This document shows, one piece after another, positions 17,049-25,906 of a stretch of DNA of 64,000 bases; position 1 is the first letter of the stretch, and every line of letters begins with the position of its first letter. Below the pieces are notes generated by a model. It saw only the letters and a list, made by a program, of their open reading frames with translations, searched no databases and had not been told where the DNA came from. The translations under genes were made by a program, and so were the position numbers. Source of the stretch: Enterobacter ludwigii (GTDB lineage Bacteria; Pseudomonadota; Gammaproteobacteria; Enterobacterales; Enterobacteriaceae); contig CEFQ01000098.1 of NCBI GenBank assembly GCA_900068845.1, positions 26,389 to 90,388 on the forward strand, given 5' to 3'.

Positions 17049-18115
17049 TACTCAACCTCCTCAGAACGAAATAGCAGCTGGCCGTTCTCTTCTACCACGC
17101 CGTGACGCGGACGCCGGGCGGAGTGGCGTACTACCAACGTGCCGGGAATAACAATTTGCTCTGGTGCCATCACCGCACTATCAATTTGCTGCATCAGCAG
17201 GCCAATGGTGCGTTGCACCATCACTTCAACCGGCTGACAGATTGACGTCAGCGCATACGAAGGCCAACCCGCGGGTCCAACATCGTCATAGCCCACTACC
17301 GACACATCCTGCGGAATGCGCAAACCAAACTCGTAACGCGCCACATCCATAACCGTTAATGCCATATGGTCGTTAACCGCAAATACCGCATCAGGCGGCG
17401 TGGTGCTGCTAAACAGTTGACGTGCCGCCTGCGCGGTGTGCTCACTATCGTTATGGCCTGCAACGACGGTGACATCAACATTACGTGCACGTAGTGCATC
17501 GCGGAAGCCGTCCAGACGTAGCTGATTCACCGAAGCGTTATCAGCGCCAGATATGCAAGCAAAACGTTGATGTTCGCCCGCCAGCAGAAATTCGGCGATC
17601 TGGCGTGCAGCGGCGCGGTTATCGGTATTTACGCTCGACGCCATTTCGCTTTCGGCGGTGCGGTTGAACAACACAACCGGAATACCCGCACCATGACACT
17701 CTTCTGACAACGCATCGGATAACGCGCCGGACGCCAGCACGATGCCATCGACGCGGTACTGCATGATCTGATCGAAAATGCGGTCAACATTGCTGTCACG
17801 ATCGCTAACGAACAGCAGCAAATGATAGTTAAGCGCATCCAGTTCCCGTCCCAGCGCTTCCAGCACATGCGGATAAAACGGATTATCGAAACAGGAGATC
17901 ACCACACCGACAATGCGTGAGCGTGCGGTGTTAAGCGACCGCGCCAGCGCATTGGGTCGATAACCCAGCTCTCGGGCGGATTGCAGCACCTTTTCACGCG
18001 TGGCGGGTGAAATACTGGCTCCCGGCGTGAAGGTACGCGACACCGCAGACTGTGAAACGCCAGCATGCTGTGCAACTTGTTGTGAGGTCACTGGACCGAA
18101 GGTCTTACGTTTCAT
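17048..18115 (-). CDS. LacI-family regulator of the catabolic island
   Basis: 355 residues. N-terminal helix-turn-helix (SQQVAQHAGVSQSAVSRTF, about residues 11-29), hinge helix PNALARSL (about 54-61) whose last Leu corresponds to the residue that wedges into a central CpG step in this family, then a periplasmic-binding-protein-like effector core (VVGYDDV near the end). I chose the ATG at 18115, preceded by AGGAAG; the longer upstream frame has no family match. It shares a transcript with the genes to 13477 and faces a divergent transporter-amidase unit. Three matching palindromes with central CG lie in the control regions, so autoregulation and control of all three units are likely. The effector is unknown; family members mostly bind sugars, nucleosides or purines. 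Confidence 0.85.
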   Translation of the reverse strand: MKRKTFGPVTSQQVAQHAGVSQSAVSRTFTPGASISPATREKVLQSARELGYRPNALARSLNTARSRIVGVVISCFDNPFYPHVLEALGRELDALNYHLLLFVSDRDSNVDRIFDQIMQYRVDGIVLASGALSDALSEECHGAGIPVVLFNRTAESEMASSVNTDNRAAARQIAEFLLAGEHQRFACISGADNASVNQLRLDGFRDALRARNVDVTVVAGHNDSEHTAQAARQLFSSTTPPDAVFAVNDHMALTVMDVARYEFGLRIPQDVSVVGYDDVGPAGWPSYALTSICQPVEVMVQRTIGLLMQQIDSAVMAPEQIVIPGTLVVRHSARRPRHGVVEENGQLLFRSEEVE

Positions 18116-18229
18116 GGTGTTATCTTCCTGTTTAGCACACTGATGCGCGGGTGACTGCTGAGCATTGTAGCCAATTTCACCAGCCGGACTCACCTGCTTC
18201 GGTGTGTGTTTTTTACTCTTACACCAGTT

Positions 18230-18245
18230 TTGCATGCGTATGCAA
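18230..18245. promoter_or_regulatory. Operator O1 (LacI-type palindrome)
   Basis: TTGCATGCGTATGCAA, palindromic apart from the two bases next to the central CG. It lies about 115 bases before the regulator gene, suited to autoregulation. It shares the half-site TTGCAT / ATGCAA with O3. Confidence 0.75.
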
Positions 18246-18283
18246 CACTCAATAACTTTTTTTTCACAATGCCACAGCGGCAC

Positions 18284-18312
18284 TTTACAAAGCTGTAATC
18301 ATTTCGTAACTT
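18284..18312 (+). promoter_or_regulatory. Promoter candidate for the transporter-amidase unit
   Basis: TTTACA (18284-18289) and TAACTT (18307-18312) with a 17-base spacer. Operator O2 begins 7 bases after the -10, so a bound repressor would cover the transcription start. Confidence 0.5.
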
Positions 18313-18318
18313 CGGCCG

Positions 18319-18334
18319 TTGAATACGTATTCAA
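18319..18334. promoter_or_regulatory. Operator O2 (LacI-type palindrome)
   Basis: TTGAATACGTATTCAA, a perfect 16-bp palindrome with central CG. It sits just downstream of the promoter candidate and about 80 bases before the transporter start codon. Confidence 0.8.
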
Positions 18335-18415
18335 AGAGTGCAAAATTAGCGACCCGGACTCAGGATGAAACCCGCGTTTTTAGTCACTTACCTGGCTTGC
18401 AAGAGGTTCAACACC

Positions 18416-19651
18416 ATGTTTCGAGCACTGTTTAGCCGTTCCGAGCTGTTGACGTTTTTCTTAATGAGCGTGCTGTTTTTTATCTGCATCAACGGCTTTG
18501 ATGCCTTTCTGGCGCCCTACATGGTGCGGCTGGGCATAGAACCACAAACTATCGGTATGATTATGGGTGCAACCGGTTTGGCCTCACTCTGCACCCGATT
18601 CCCCCTCAGCGTCGTCTCCGACGTATTGAAAAATCGTAAAGTGTTTATGCAGATCGCCCTGCTGCTGCCGGTCATCGCCTGGCCGTTGGCGTGGCTTTTT
18701 CCTGGCGCGTTGACATTCTGGCTGGCGAAGCTGGCCTGCGGTTTTACGGCCGCCAGTTGGGTGCTCTACAACATCATTTTCATTCGCTATTTTCGTCGCG
18801 ATGAAGCGCCCGCCGCCGTGGCCTTACTGGCGCTGGCAGGTCCGATCGGCGTGTTTATCAGTAATGCGATCTGTGGCGTCATCGTGCACTGGTTCGGCAG
18901 CACGCAGGCCTTTTTCGTCCCCGCCGTGGCCGGCTGCCTGGCCCTGATGCTCAGCCTGCGCATTCGTGAAGGGGAAGATATCCATAAAGCGCCGCATCTG
19001 AAAGCCTGCGTACTAAGTGCCAAACGCCAGCTGGGTGATAGCACCATCTGGTTTATCGGCCTGCTGGCAACCCTGGTGATTCTGGTGCCCTTTGCCACCC
19101 GCGATACCTTGACGCCAATATACGCCCAACAGCTTGGCGCGCAGGCCGGTACGCTGGCGGTGTTGAGCAATATCCATTTACTGTTTTATGCCATCGCCGT
19201 GGCGCTATGCAGTTCCGTGTTTTATAAACGTCTTGGCCTGGTCAACACCGCGCTAATCGGCATCGGCCTGCAAATTGTTTCGTCGATTTTTGTACCGCTC
19301 ACCAGCAGCTTGTGGCTGATTTATCTGTGGCAAGGTGTTGCTGGCTTTTCGTTTGGTATGGCATTCGCAGTGTTTATGTCGCTCAGCGTGGTAAATACCT
19401 CCGAGAATGAGCAGACCACGCGCATGGGACTGTTTCAAACCATCTATTCGTGCGGCATGTTTTTCGGCCCGGTGTTGATGGGCGTGCTGTTACAGCACGT
19501 CAATCTGCATGCGGGCTACTGGGTTATTGGCGGATTGTGTTTGGTGGCGGGCGTGTTGACACCACTGGCGGCAAAACGTGTGCATCAGCGCCAGATGTCG
19601 CAGTTTGCACCTGAAACCAGCGGCATGTTGTCGCAGGATGCAATGAAATGA
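18416..19651 (+). CDS. MFS transporter 1 of the catabolic island
   Basis: 411-residue inner-membrane transporter with about 12 hydrophobic helices. It is paralogous to the transporter at 23235: both carry MGATGLAS / IGATGLAS, VPFATRDTLTP and a YS-G-FFGPVL-G segment. Substrate unknown; location and operators suggest the compound degraded by the island or a breakdown product. I chose the ATG at 18416 (MFRALFSRSELL), with AGAGG about 10 bases upstream and an N-terminus aligning with the paralogue; an ATG at 18365 would add 17 residues. Its stop overlaps the amidase start (ATGA). Confidence 0.85.
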   Translation: MFRALFSRSELLTFFLMSVLFFICINGFDAFLAPYMVRLGIEPQTIGMIMGATGLASLCTRFPLSVVSDVLKNRKVFMQIALLLPVIAWPLAWLFPGALTFWLAKLACGFTAASWVLYNIIFIRYFRRDEAPAAVALLALAGPIGVFISNAICGVIVHWFGSTQAFFVPAVAGCLALMLSLRIREGEDIHKAPHLKACVLSAKRQLGDSTIWFIGLLATLVILVPFATRDTLTPIYAQQLGAQAGTLAVLSNIHLLFYAIAVALCSSVFYKRLGLVNTALIGIGLQIVSSIFVPLTSSLWLIYLWQGVAGFSFGMAFAVFMSLSVVNTSENEQTTRMGLFQTIYSCGMFFGPVLMGVLLQHVNLHAGYWVIGGLCLVAGVLTPLAAKRVHQRQMSQFAPETSGMLSQDAMK

Positions 19652-20952
19652 TTGCCGCGCATCTGCAGCCACAGCCTCATAGTGCAGAAGAGGTTGAGCG
19701 ACGACTGGCCGCCATGAGCGCGGGCCACTCACTCAACGCTATTCTCAGCGTTAATCCACTCGTGATGAAAGATGCGCAGCGCTGCGATCGCTTGTGGCGC
19801 AACGGCACATCGCTAGGCGTGCTGCACGGCATTCCTTTGGTGGTAAAAGACAATATCGATTGTGCTGGCCTGCCTACCACGCTTGGCTGTCGCGCTCTGG
19901 CCGCAGCGCAACCTCAGGAAGATGCGCGTGTTATTGCACGCCTGAAAGCTGCGGGTGCATTGATTCTCGCCAAAACCAATCTTTCCGAGTTTGCCTTTGA
20001 TGTGCGTTCGCGCAGTTCGCTGGGCGGTGATGTACGCAATCCCCTCAATCCACTCCTGACCGCAGGGGGCTCCAGTGGCGGCAGCGCGGCGGCGGTGGTG
20101 GCTGGCATGGCGGATGCGGCGCTCGGCAGCGATACCGGTGGTTCAATCCGCATTCCCGCCGCATGGACCGGACTGGTGGGATTACGCCCAGCATTTCGCC
20201 GCCGCCAGCTGCACGGCGTCGCACCGCTTTCGCTAAGCAAAGATACGGTGGGGCCAATGACATGGAGCGTAACCGATGCGGCGCTGCTGCATCAGGTCAT
20301 GCATGAATTGCCGGTGCGTCCGCTACCGCCGCGATCCCTGCGCGGCGTGCGTTTAGGGGTTGTCAGCGATCTGCTGGGCGATGAGGCTGCGCAGCGTCAG
20401 GCGTTAGCACAGGCTTTCTGCCGACTGCGGCGTGCTGGTGCGACGCTGGTTCCGCTGCGGTTGCCACTGGCATCGCGTGTCGCGCAGGAACCCTGCCTGA
20501 GCCTGCGCGAATTCCATCCGGCGTTTTCCCGCTGGCTAACGGAAATGACGGATGCACCCGCTTCGCTATCTGCGCTGCTTGCACAAGGCGAACATCTCAC
20601 CGAATTCGACGCTTTACTGCAATCGCATCTCACGCGCCACGCGCTGGTGTGCGAAGCGTGGCGTGAGCAACGCCAGTTTCAGCGCCATTTGCGTCAGCAG
20701 TTGCAACAGCAAATGCAGGCGCTGCGGCTGGATGCCCTGATCTATCCCACCAGCCAGCGCACGCCGGTTTCGCTGGAGAAGATGCCACCGGGCTGGGCGC
20801 CTGAGCTGGCGGCTATAAGCGGTTTGCCGGCCGTGACGTTGCCGTTCGGGCAAATAGCTAACGGTTTGCCGCTCGGTCTGGAACTGCTCTATCCCACGGC
20901 TGATGAAGAGGCATTACTGGCGCTGGCGCTAGCCATAGAACGCCAGCGTTAA
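19648..20952 (+). CDS. Amidase-signature hydrolase
   Basis: 434-residue cytoplasmic enzyme of the amidase signature family, which hydrolyses C-N amide bonds with a Ser-cisSer-Lys triad. The triad is intact by spacing: Lys67 (VVKDNID), cis-Ser142 (TAGGSSGGS) and nucleophile Ser166 (GSDTGGSIRIPA). It is not GatA (no gatB or gatC nearby, and shorter). The start overlaps the transporter stop by four bases, so uptake and amide cleavage are coupled. A strong terminator follows. Substrate unknown. Confidence 0.85.
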   Translation: MIAAHLQPQPHSAEEVERRLAAMSAGHSLNAILSVNPLVMKDAQRCDRLWRNGTSLGVLHGIPLVVKDNIDCAGLPTTLGCRALAAAQPQEDARVIARLKAAGALILAKTNLSEFAFDVRSRSSLGGDVRNPLNPLLTAGGSSGGSAAAVVAGMADAALGSDTGGSIRIPAAWTGLVGLRPAFRRRQLHGVAPLSLSKDTVGPMTWSVTDAALLHQVMHELPVRPLPPRSLRGVRLGVVSDLLGDEAAQRQALAQAFCRLRRAGATLVPLRLPLASRVAQEPCLSLREFHPAFSRWLTEMTDAPASLSALLAQGEHLTEFDALLQSHLTRHALVCEAWREQRQFQRHLRQQLQQQMQALRLDALIYPTSQRTPVSLEKMPPGWAPELAAISGLPAVTLPFGQIANGLPLGLELLYPTADEEALLALALAIERQR

Positions 20953-20973
20953 CGGCAGCATTGTCGGTATTAA

Positions 20974-21006
20974 CCCTGTGGGAACCCTTCTCCCGCGGGG
21001 CTTTTT
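20974..21006 (+). terminator. Terminator after the transporter-amidase unit
   Basis: CCCTGTGGGA - ACCCTTC - TCCCGCGGGG with two G.U pairs in a 10-bp stem, then C and five T. It separates this unit from the following six-gene unit, which therefore needs its own promoter at operator O3. Confidence 0.85.
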
Positions 21007-21080
21007 GGCTGCCTGATGCCGCATAAAACTGCGTACATTCTCACTTTTCATCTTTTCCTGATTCGCCCCCTTTACGCCTT

Positions 21081-21096
21081 TTGCATACGTATGCAA
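21081..21096. promoter_or_regulatory. Operator O3 (LacI-type palindrome)
   Basis: TTGCATACGTATGCAA, a perfect 16-bp palindrome with central CG, 37 bases before the second HisD-type gene. Together with O1 and O2 it gives the consensus TTGMATRCGTATKCAA. The promoter itself was not resolved by eye. Confidence 0.8.
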
Positions 21097-21132
21097 ACCT
21101 ATTTCCCGGGATGCAATCATGAGGAATTGGAC

Positions 21133-22452
21133 ATGGCAATTTGGTTAAAACAGGCGGCAGCAAAGGCTGAACGCCAACAGCAGCAGCAACAGGTACGCAG
21201 CGATGTTGAAACCGTGCTGGCGCACATTGAAGCGCGCGGTGATGACGCGGTACGTGAACTCTCCATCAAATTTGATGGCTTCGCTCGCGATGATTTCCGC
21301 TTAACGCCGCAGGAGATTAATGCCTGTCTACAACAGCTCACCAAGCAAGATATTCGCGACATCGAATTCGCTCAGGAACAGGTGTACAACTTCGCCCAGG
21401 CGCAAAAAAATTGCCTGACCGACTTAGCGATTGAAACCCGTCCGGGCGTGATTCTCGGCCATCGCAACATTCCCATCAGCAACGTTGGATGCTACGTACC
21501 GGGCGGCAAATATCCGCTGCTGGCATCTGCGCATATGTCGATCATTACCGCCAAAGTGGCAGGTTGCGATCGCATCGTCAGCTGCGCACCACCGTTTCAT
21601 GGCAAACCGGCCCCGGCGATTGTTGCTGCGCAGTCAATGGCGGGTGCTGATGAAATCTATGCCCTAGGCGGCATTCAAGCGGTGGGCGCCATGGCGATTG
21701 GCACCGAACGTATTGCGCCGGTCGATATGCTAGTCGGACCCGGTAACGCATGGGTTGCGGAAGCCAAACGCCAGCTGTTTGGTCGCGTCGGCATCGATCT
21801 GTTCGCGGGTCCCACCGAAACGCTGGTGATTGCCGATGACAGCGTCGACGGCGAACTCTGCGCGACCGATCTGCTCGGCCAGGCGGAACACGGCCCCACC
21901 TCACCCGCGATTTTGCTGACCTGCTCGCGCCAGCTCGCTGAGGATACCGAGCGCTACATCCACCAGCTGTTGCTGCAACTGCCCACCGCCGATGTGGCGC
22001 AAAAAGCCTGGCACGACTTCGGCGAAATCATTCTGTGTGCCGATCACGATGAGATGCTGGCTGAAGCCAACCGCATCGCTTCTGAACATGTGCAGGTGAT
22101 GACCGATCGCGATGATTGGTATCACCAGAACATGCGTAACTACGGCGCGCTGTTTCTCGGTCCACGTACCAATGTGGCCTACGGCGACAAGGTGATCGGC
22201 ACCAATCACACACTGCCAACGCTGGGCGCATCGCGCTATACCGGCGGCTTGTGGGTGGGAAAATTTATGAAAACCTGCACCTGGCAACGCGTCACCAGTG
22301 ATGCAGCTTCGGCGGAAATAGGCGCTTACTGCTCACGTCTGGCGCTGCTGGAAGGCTTTGCCGGCCATGCTGAACAAGCCAATATCCGCGTGCGTCGCTA
22401 CGGATTGCAAGAGGTGCCTTACGCTGCACCTGCGCCGGTTACAGTGAAATAG
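21133..22452 (+). CDS. HisD/HpsN-type zinc alcohol dehydrogenase 2
   Basis: 439-residue histidinol-dehydrogenase-fold enzyme. Zinc ligands and catalytic residues are intact: Gln250 and His253 (LLGQAEHG), Glu318-His319 (IASEHVQVM), Asp352 and His412 (EGFAGH). GTNHTLPT and [19 protein letters not shown] place it with the catabolic HpsN-like group, as for the protein encoded at 13477, from which it has diverged along its whole length. The ATG at 21133 follows GAGGAATTGGAC. First gene of a tightly packed six-gene unit under operator O3. An NAD-dependent alcohol-to-carboxylate oxidation is likely; the substrate is unknown. Confidence 0.82.
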   Translation: MAIWLKQAAAKAERQQQQQQVRSDVETVLAHIEARGDDAVRELSIKFDGFARDDFRLTPQEINACLQQLTKQDIRDIEFAQEQVYNFAQAQKNCLTDLAIETRPGVILGHRNIPISNVGCYVPGGKYPLLASAHMSIITAKVAGCDRIVSCAPPFHGKPAPAIVAAQSMAGADEIYALGGIQAVGAMAIGTERIAPVDMLVGPGNAWVAEAKRQLFGRVGIDLFAGPTETLVIADDSVDGELCATDLLGQAEHGPTSPAILLTCSRQLAEDTERYIHQLLLQLPTADVAQKAWHDFGEIILCADHDEMLAEANRIASEHVQVMTDRDDWYHQNMRNYGALFLGPRTNVAYGDKVIGTNHTLPTLGASRYTGGLWVGKFMKTCTWQRVTSDAASAEIGAYCSRLALLEGFAGHAEQANIRVRRYGLQEVPYAAPAPVTVK

Positions 22453-22462
22453 GGAGGTGTGC

Positions 22463-23224
22463 ATGGTACCGATTACGCCATCATTTCGTTTGGATGGACA
22501 GCGCGCGCTGGTGACCGGTGGATCACGTGGTATCGGCTTTGCCGCTGCTATCGCGTTAGCCGATGCCGGCGCGCAAGTGTGGATTGCGGCGCGCGATGTC
22601 GATCGCCTGACTCACGCTGTGCAGCAGGCCGCCAGCGCTGACCTGCAACTGCATCCCCTACCCCTCGACGTCTGCAATACGCACGCGGTGCGCCAGACGC
22701 TGCAGGAACTGCCGAGTTTTCATGTGCTGGTCAACAGCGCGGGTCTGGCTCGACATCAGCCGTTCAGCGAGGTTAGCGAGGCCAACTTTGATGCAGTGAT
22801 GGAGGTGAACCTGCGTGCCACGTTTTTCCTGTCGCAGCAAGTAGCGGCAGGCATGCAGGCTGCCCAGCAAGGCGGCAGCATTATCCATCTCTCTTCGCAG
22901 ATGGCGCACGTCGGCGGGCCGCAGCGCAGCGTCTACTGCGCGTCTAAGGCCGCACTGGAAGGATTGACGCGCGCGATGGCGCTGGAGCTGGGACGCGACG
23001 GCATTCGCGTCAACACGCTGTGTCCCACTTTTATTGAAACCGAGCTATCGCAGGCTTCGCTGGCAGATGAAGCGTTCCGTCAGCAGACGCTGCGCCGTAT
23101 TCAGTTGGGCCGCCTCGGCACGCTTGAAGATGTGATGGGCCCGGTGGTGTTTCTGGCGTCCCGTGCGGCTGCACTGATCACCGGCAGCGCGCTGAAGGTG
23201 GATGGCGGCTGGACGGCTTATTGA
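22463..23224 (+). CDS. Short-chain dehydrogenase/reductase
   Basis: 253-residue classical SDR. NAD(P)-binding TGGSRGIG (residues 18-25), NSAG (91-94), catalytic Ser145 and Tyr158-xxx-Lys162 (YCASK), and a C-terminal DGGWTAY end. Residues after the second strand (AARDVDRL) suggest an uncertain NAD/NADP preference. The start at 22463 follows GGGAGG; a GTG six bases upstream lies inside that site. It begins 10 bases after the dehydrogenase stop, and the next gene follows within 10 bases. Probably oxidises a secondary alcohol in the island's pathway. Confidence 0.85.
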   Translation: MVPITPSFRLDGQRALVTGGSRGIGFAAAIALADAGAQVWIAARDVDRLTHAVQQAASADLQLHPLPLDVCNTHAVRQTLQELPSFHVLVNSAGLARHQPFSEVSEANFDAVMEVNLRATFFLSQQVAAGMQAAQQGGSIIHLSSQMAHVGGPQRSVYCASKAALEGLTRAMALELGRDGIRVNTLCPTFIETELSQASLADEAFRQQTLRRIQLGRLGTLEDVMGPVVFLASRAAALITGSALKVDGGWTAY

Positions 23225-23234
23225 GGAGCGGATT

Positions 23235-24416
23235 ATGAAAGCGTTATTACGTCGCGATGTGCTGCTGTTTTTCATTATTAGTCTGCTGTTTTTTATCAGC
23301 ATTCACGCCTTTGATCCGTTTCTCGCGCCTTACATTACTTCACTGAATGTGGAGGCGCGCGTGATGGGAATGATCATCGGCGCCACCGGATTGGCCTCTA
23401 TGCTGCTGCGTTTTCCTACCGGCATCCTGTCGGACCGCTTTCGCAGCCGGAAACGCATCATCCAGATTGGCCTGCTGTTTACCATCGTCGCCTGGCCGGT
23501 GGTGTATTTATGGCCGACACCGGAAACGCTGTTTATCGCTAAGCTCGCCGATGGCGTAACCAGTGCCACGTGGGTGGTTTATAACGTGATGTTCGTGGCT
23601 TACTTTCCGCCATTGGAAGCCGCCGCCGCGGTAGCCATGCTGAGTGTTACCTCGCCGTTAGGCACGTTTATTGGTATCTCAATTGCCGGTTTTATCGCCC
23701 GTCATTTCGGGGCCGAATCGAGCTTTTTGGTCGCTTCCACCGCTGCGCTACTGGCCTTTTTGCTGACATTTTTCATCCGTGAAAAACGTCCGCAAGCCAT
23801 GCCCACGGCTCAGCGACTCTCTGCGGTGCGCATTCAGCTACGCGATCCCTCGGTGTGGTATCTCGGTGGGCTGTGTGCATTGGTGATGATGGTGCCGTTC
23901 GCCACGCGCGATACGCTAACGCCGTTACTGGCAGAAGGCTTTGGTATGGCAGCCGCCTCGCTGGCCACACTCAGCGGCATTCACCTGTTCTTCTATGCGC
24001 TGGCCACTGCGCTGTGTGCGCCCTTCTTCTATCGCGTGTTGGGCTTACGTAATACCGCCATTATCGGCGGTGTCGTGCAAGGGGTGGTGGCGATCGCCAT
24101 GCCATATGCACCCAATATCTGGCTGCTGTATGGCTTGCAGGCGCTGGCGGGCTGTGCCTTCGGCATGATCTCCACCGTGCTGAATTCGCTGATCGTCACC
24201 CGCACCCCAGCCTGGCAGCAATCTACACGCGTTGGGCTTTATCAAAGCATCTACTCCGCCGGGATTTTCTTTGGGCCGGTGTTGGTCGGCTACATCAAGT
24301 ATTACTTCGCGATGCAGCAAGGCTTTATGGTGATTGGCATCATTTCCCTGCTGTCGCTGCTGCTGGTGCGCCATGTCATGCAGATGGTTCATGCCCGTCC
24401 TATGGCGGAGGGCTAA
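23235..24416 (+). CDS. MFS transporter 2 of the catabolic island
   Basis: 393-residue membrane transporter with about 12 helices, paralogous to the one at 18416 (shared IGATGLAS, VPFATRDTLTP, FFGPVL). GAGGAG at 23223-23228, overlapping the SDR stop codon, points to the ATG at 23235. Two related carriers in one regulon may serve substrate import and product or intermediate transport, or two related substrates. Confidence 0.85.
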   Translation: MKALLRRDVLLFFIISLLFFISIHAFDPFLAPYITSLNVEARVMGMIIGATGLASMLLRFPTGILSDRFRSRKRIIQIGLLFTIVAWPVVYLWPTPETLFIAKLADGVTSATWVVYNVMFVAYFPPLEAAAAVAMLSVTSPLGTFIGISIAGFIARHFGAESSFLVASTAALLAFLLTFFIREKRPQAMPTAQRLSAVRIQLRDPSVWYLGGLCALVMMVPFATRDTLTPLLAEGFGMAAASLATLSGIHLFFYALATALCAPFFYRVLGLRNTAIIGGVVQGVVAIAMPYAPNIWLLYGLQALAGCAFGMISTVLNSLIVTRTPAWQQSTRVGLYQSIYSAGIFFGPVLVGYIKYYFAMQQGFMVIGIISLLSLLLVRHVMQMVHARPMAEG

Positions 24417-24418
24417 CC

Positions 24419-25135
24419 ATGCAACTGCCTTTGGTGTTATTGGGCGGCACATTATGTGATGGCGCACTGTGGCAGCCGCTTTGTCGTCATCTGCCGCAAC
24501 AGCCGGTCATCATTCCGCAAGTGGGCGGGGCTGACAGTGCAGAACAGGTGGCGGCGCAGCTACTGGCCGATTTACCTGAGCGTTTTTGGTTAGTGGGATT
24601 TTCGCTTGGCGCAATGGTGGCGCTGGAGATGCAAGCGCAAGCCGCGCATCGCCTCGCCGGCCTGGCACTGATGGCGGTGAACCCGCTGGCAGATGCGCCA
24701 GTCAATGCTGCAGGGCGCATAGCATTACTTTCTCAGGCAACGAAGTCCGGTATGCCCTGCGTGATTGAGCAGCTATGGCCGCGTTACGTACATCCTTCGA
24801 GGCTCGCGGACAGCGAGCTGTTACGCGCGTTGGTTGAGATGGCTGAACGCAGCGGTGTAGCGCGCTTTCGCCAACAAACCGCTATTGCAATTCAACGTCG
24901 CGATTTACGCCATACCTTACCGTCGCTCGCTGCACCGCTGTTGATCCTCAACGGCGATAGCGACGCCATCTGCACACCCGAACATCATCGTCTGCTCGTC
25001 ACAGCGGTACCCGCTGCTCAACAGATCACGTTTGAGCAGTGCGGACATTTTTTGCCGCTGGAGAGGCCACAAGCCTGCGCCAGCGCGCTGCAAAACTGGA
25101 TTAAGGAGAGCGAATTATGCGTAACAACCCGTTAA
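24419..25135 (+). CDS. Alpha/beta-hydrolase
   Basis: 238-residue serine hydrolase of the alpha/beta fold without signal peptide. Nucleophile elbow GFSLGA with Ser62, an acid in NGDSDAIC (Asp180 or Asp182), and His210 in CGHFLPLE. An oxyanion-type GG lies early (LLGGTLCDGALW). Family members cleave esters, lactones or C-C bonds. It starts two bases after the transporter stop; its last 19 bases overlap the aldolase gene, whose ribosome-binding site lies inside it. Confidence 0.8.
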   Translation: MQLPLVLLGGTLCDGALWQPLCRHLPQQPVIIPQVGGADSAEQVAAQLLADLPERFWLVGFSLGAMVALEMQAQAAHRLAGLALMAVNPLADAPVNAAGRIALLSQATKSGMPCVIEQLWPRYVHPSRLADSELLRALVEMAERSGVARFRQQTAIAIQRRDLRHTLPSLAAPLLILNGDSDAICTPEHHRLLVTAVPAAQQITFEQCGHFLPLERPQACASALQNWIKESELCVTTR

Positions 25136-25899
25136 AACAACGACGTGAGCCGATTATTAACGGCTGGTTGGCGATTCCCAGCAGCTATAGCGCTGAGATA
25201 GCCGGGCATCAGGGCTACGACGCAGTAACCGTTGACCTGCAACATGGCCTGATAGATTTTGCTGCCGCGCTCACTATGTTGCAGGCGCTTTCATCTACGC
25301 CCACTACGCCGCTGGTGCGAGTTTCGCACAACGAACCGGCACAAATCATGCGCATGCTGGATGCCGGCGCCTACGGCATTATCTGCCCGATGATTAACGA
25401 TGCCGCCGAGGCGCAGCAGTTTGTCGACGCCTGTCGCTATGCGCCGCAAGGTTCGCGCTCATTTGGCCCGGCACGTGCGCTGCTATACGGCGGCAAAGAT
25501 TATCCACAGCACGCCAACCAGCAAATTTTGACGCTGGCGATGATCGAAACCCGCGCCGGGCTGGCCAATCTGGATGCCATTCTCGACGTTGACGGGCTGG
25601 ATGGCGTGTTTATCGGTCCTAACGATCTCTCTCTGACGCTTACCGGCCAGGCCAGCGCCGAATCGCAACATCCTGAGATGCTGAATGCAATCGAACGCGT
25701 ACTTAGCCGCACTCGCGCCTGCCATAAGCTGGCCGGGATTTTTTGTACCAGCGGAGAAGCCGCCGCACAACGTATTGCGCAGGGCTTTCAACTGGTGACA
25801 CCCGCTAACGATGTAATGCAACTCACCCATGCAGCACGCCATGCCGTTGCCACCGCGCGCGGTGAGGTGATGCCGGTACGTTCCGGTTCTGGTTACTAA
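25117..25899 (+). CDS. HpcH/HpaI-family class II pyruvate aldolase
   Basis: 260-residue TIM-barrel aldolase that in this family cleaves 4-hydroxy-2-oxo acids to pyruvate plus an aldehyde. The key residues align with E. coli HpaI: His43 (DLQHGLID), Arg68 (LVRVSH), Glu144 (MIETRAGL) and Asp170 (GPNDLS), the last two being metal ligands. The start at 25117 is supported by AAGGAG inside the overlapping hydrolase gene. It probably performs the carbon-carbon cleavage of the island's pathway. The aldehyde product is not known. Confidence 0.85.
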   Translation: MRNNPLKQRREPIINGWLAIPSSYSAEIAGHQGYDAVTVDLQHGLIDFAAALTMLQALSSTPTTPLVRVSHNEPAQIMRMLDAGAYGIICPMINDAAEAQQFVDACRYAPQGSRSFGPARALLYGGKDYPQHANQQILTLAMIETRAGLANLDAILDVDGLDGVFIGPNDLSLTLTGQASAESQHPEMLNAIERVLSRTRACHKLAGIFCTSGEAAAQRIAQGFQLVTPANDVMQLTHAARHAVATARGEVMPVRSGSGY

Positions 25900-25906
25900 G
25901 GAGAAG

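Larger units (their letters stand above)
18116..18415. promoter_or_regulatory. Divergent control region of the island
   Basis: 300 bases between the regulator and the first transporter, with no credible gene. It contains two operator palindromes (18230-18245 and 18319-18334) and a plus-strand promoter candidate (18284-18312). The part nearest the regulator includes a T-rich and an A-rich run. This is the main switch of the island. Confidence 0.75.
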
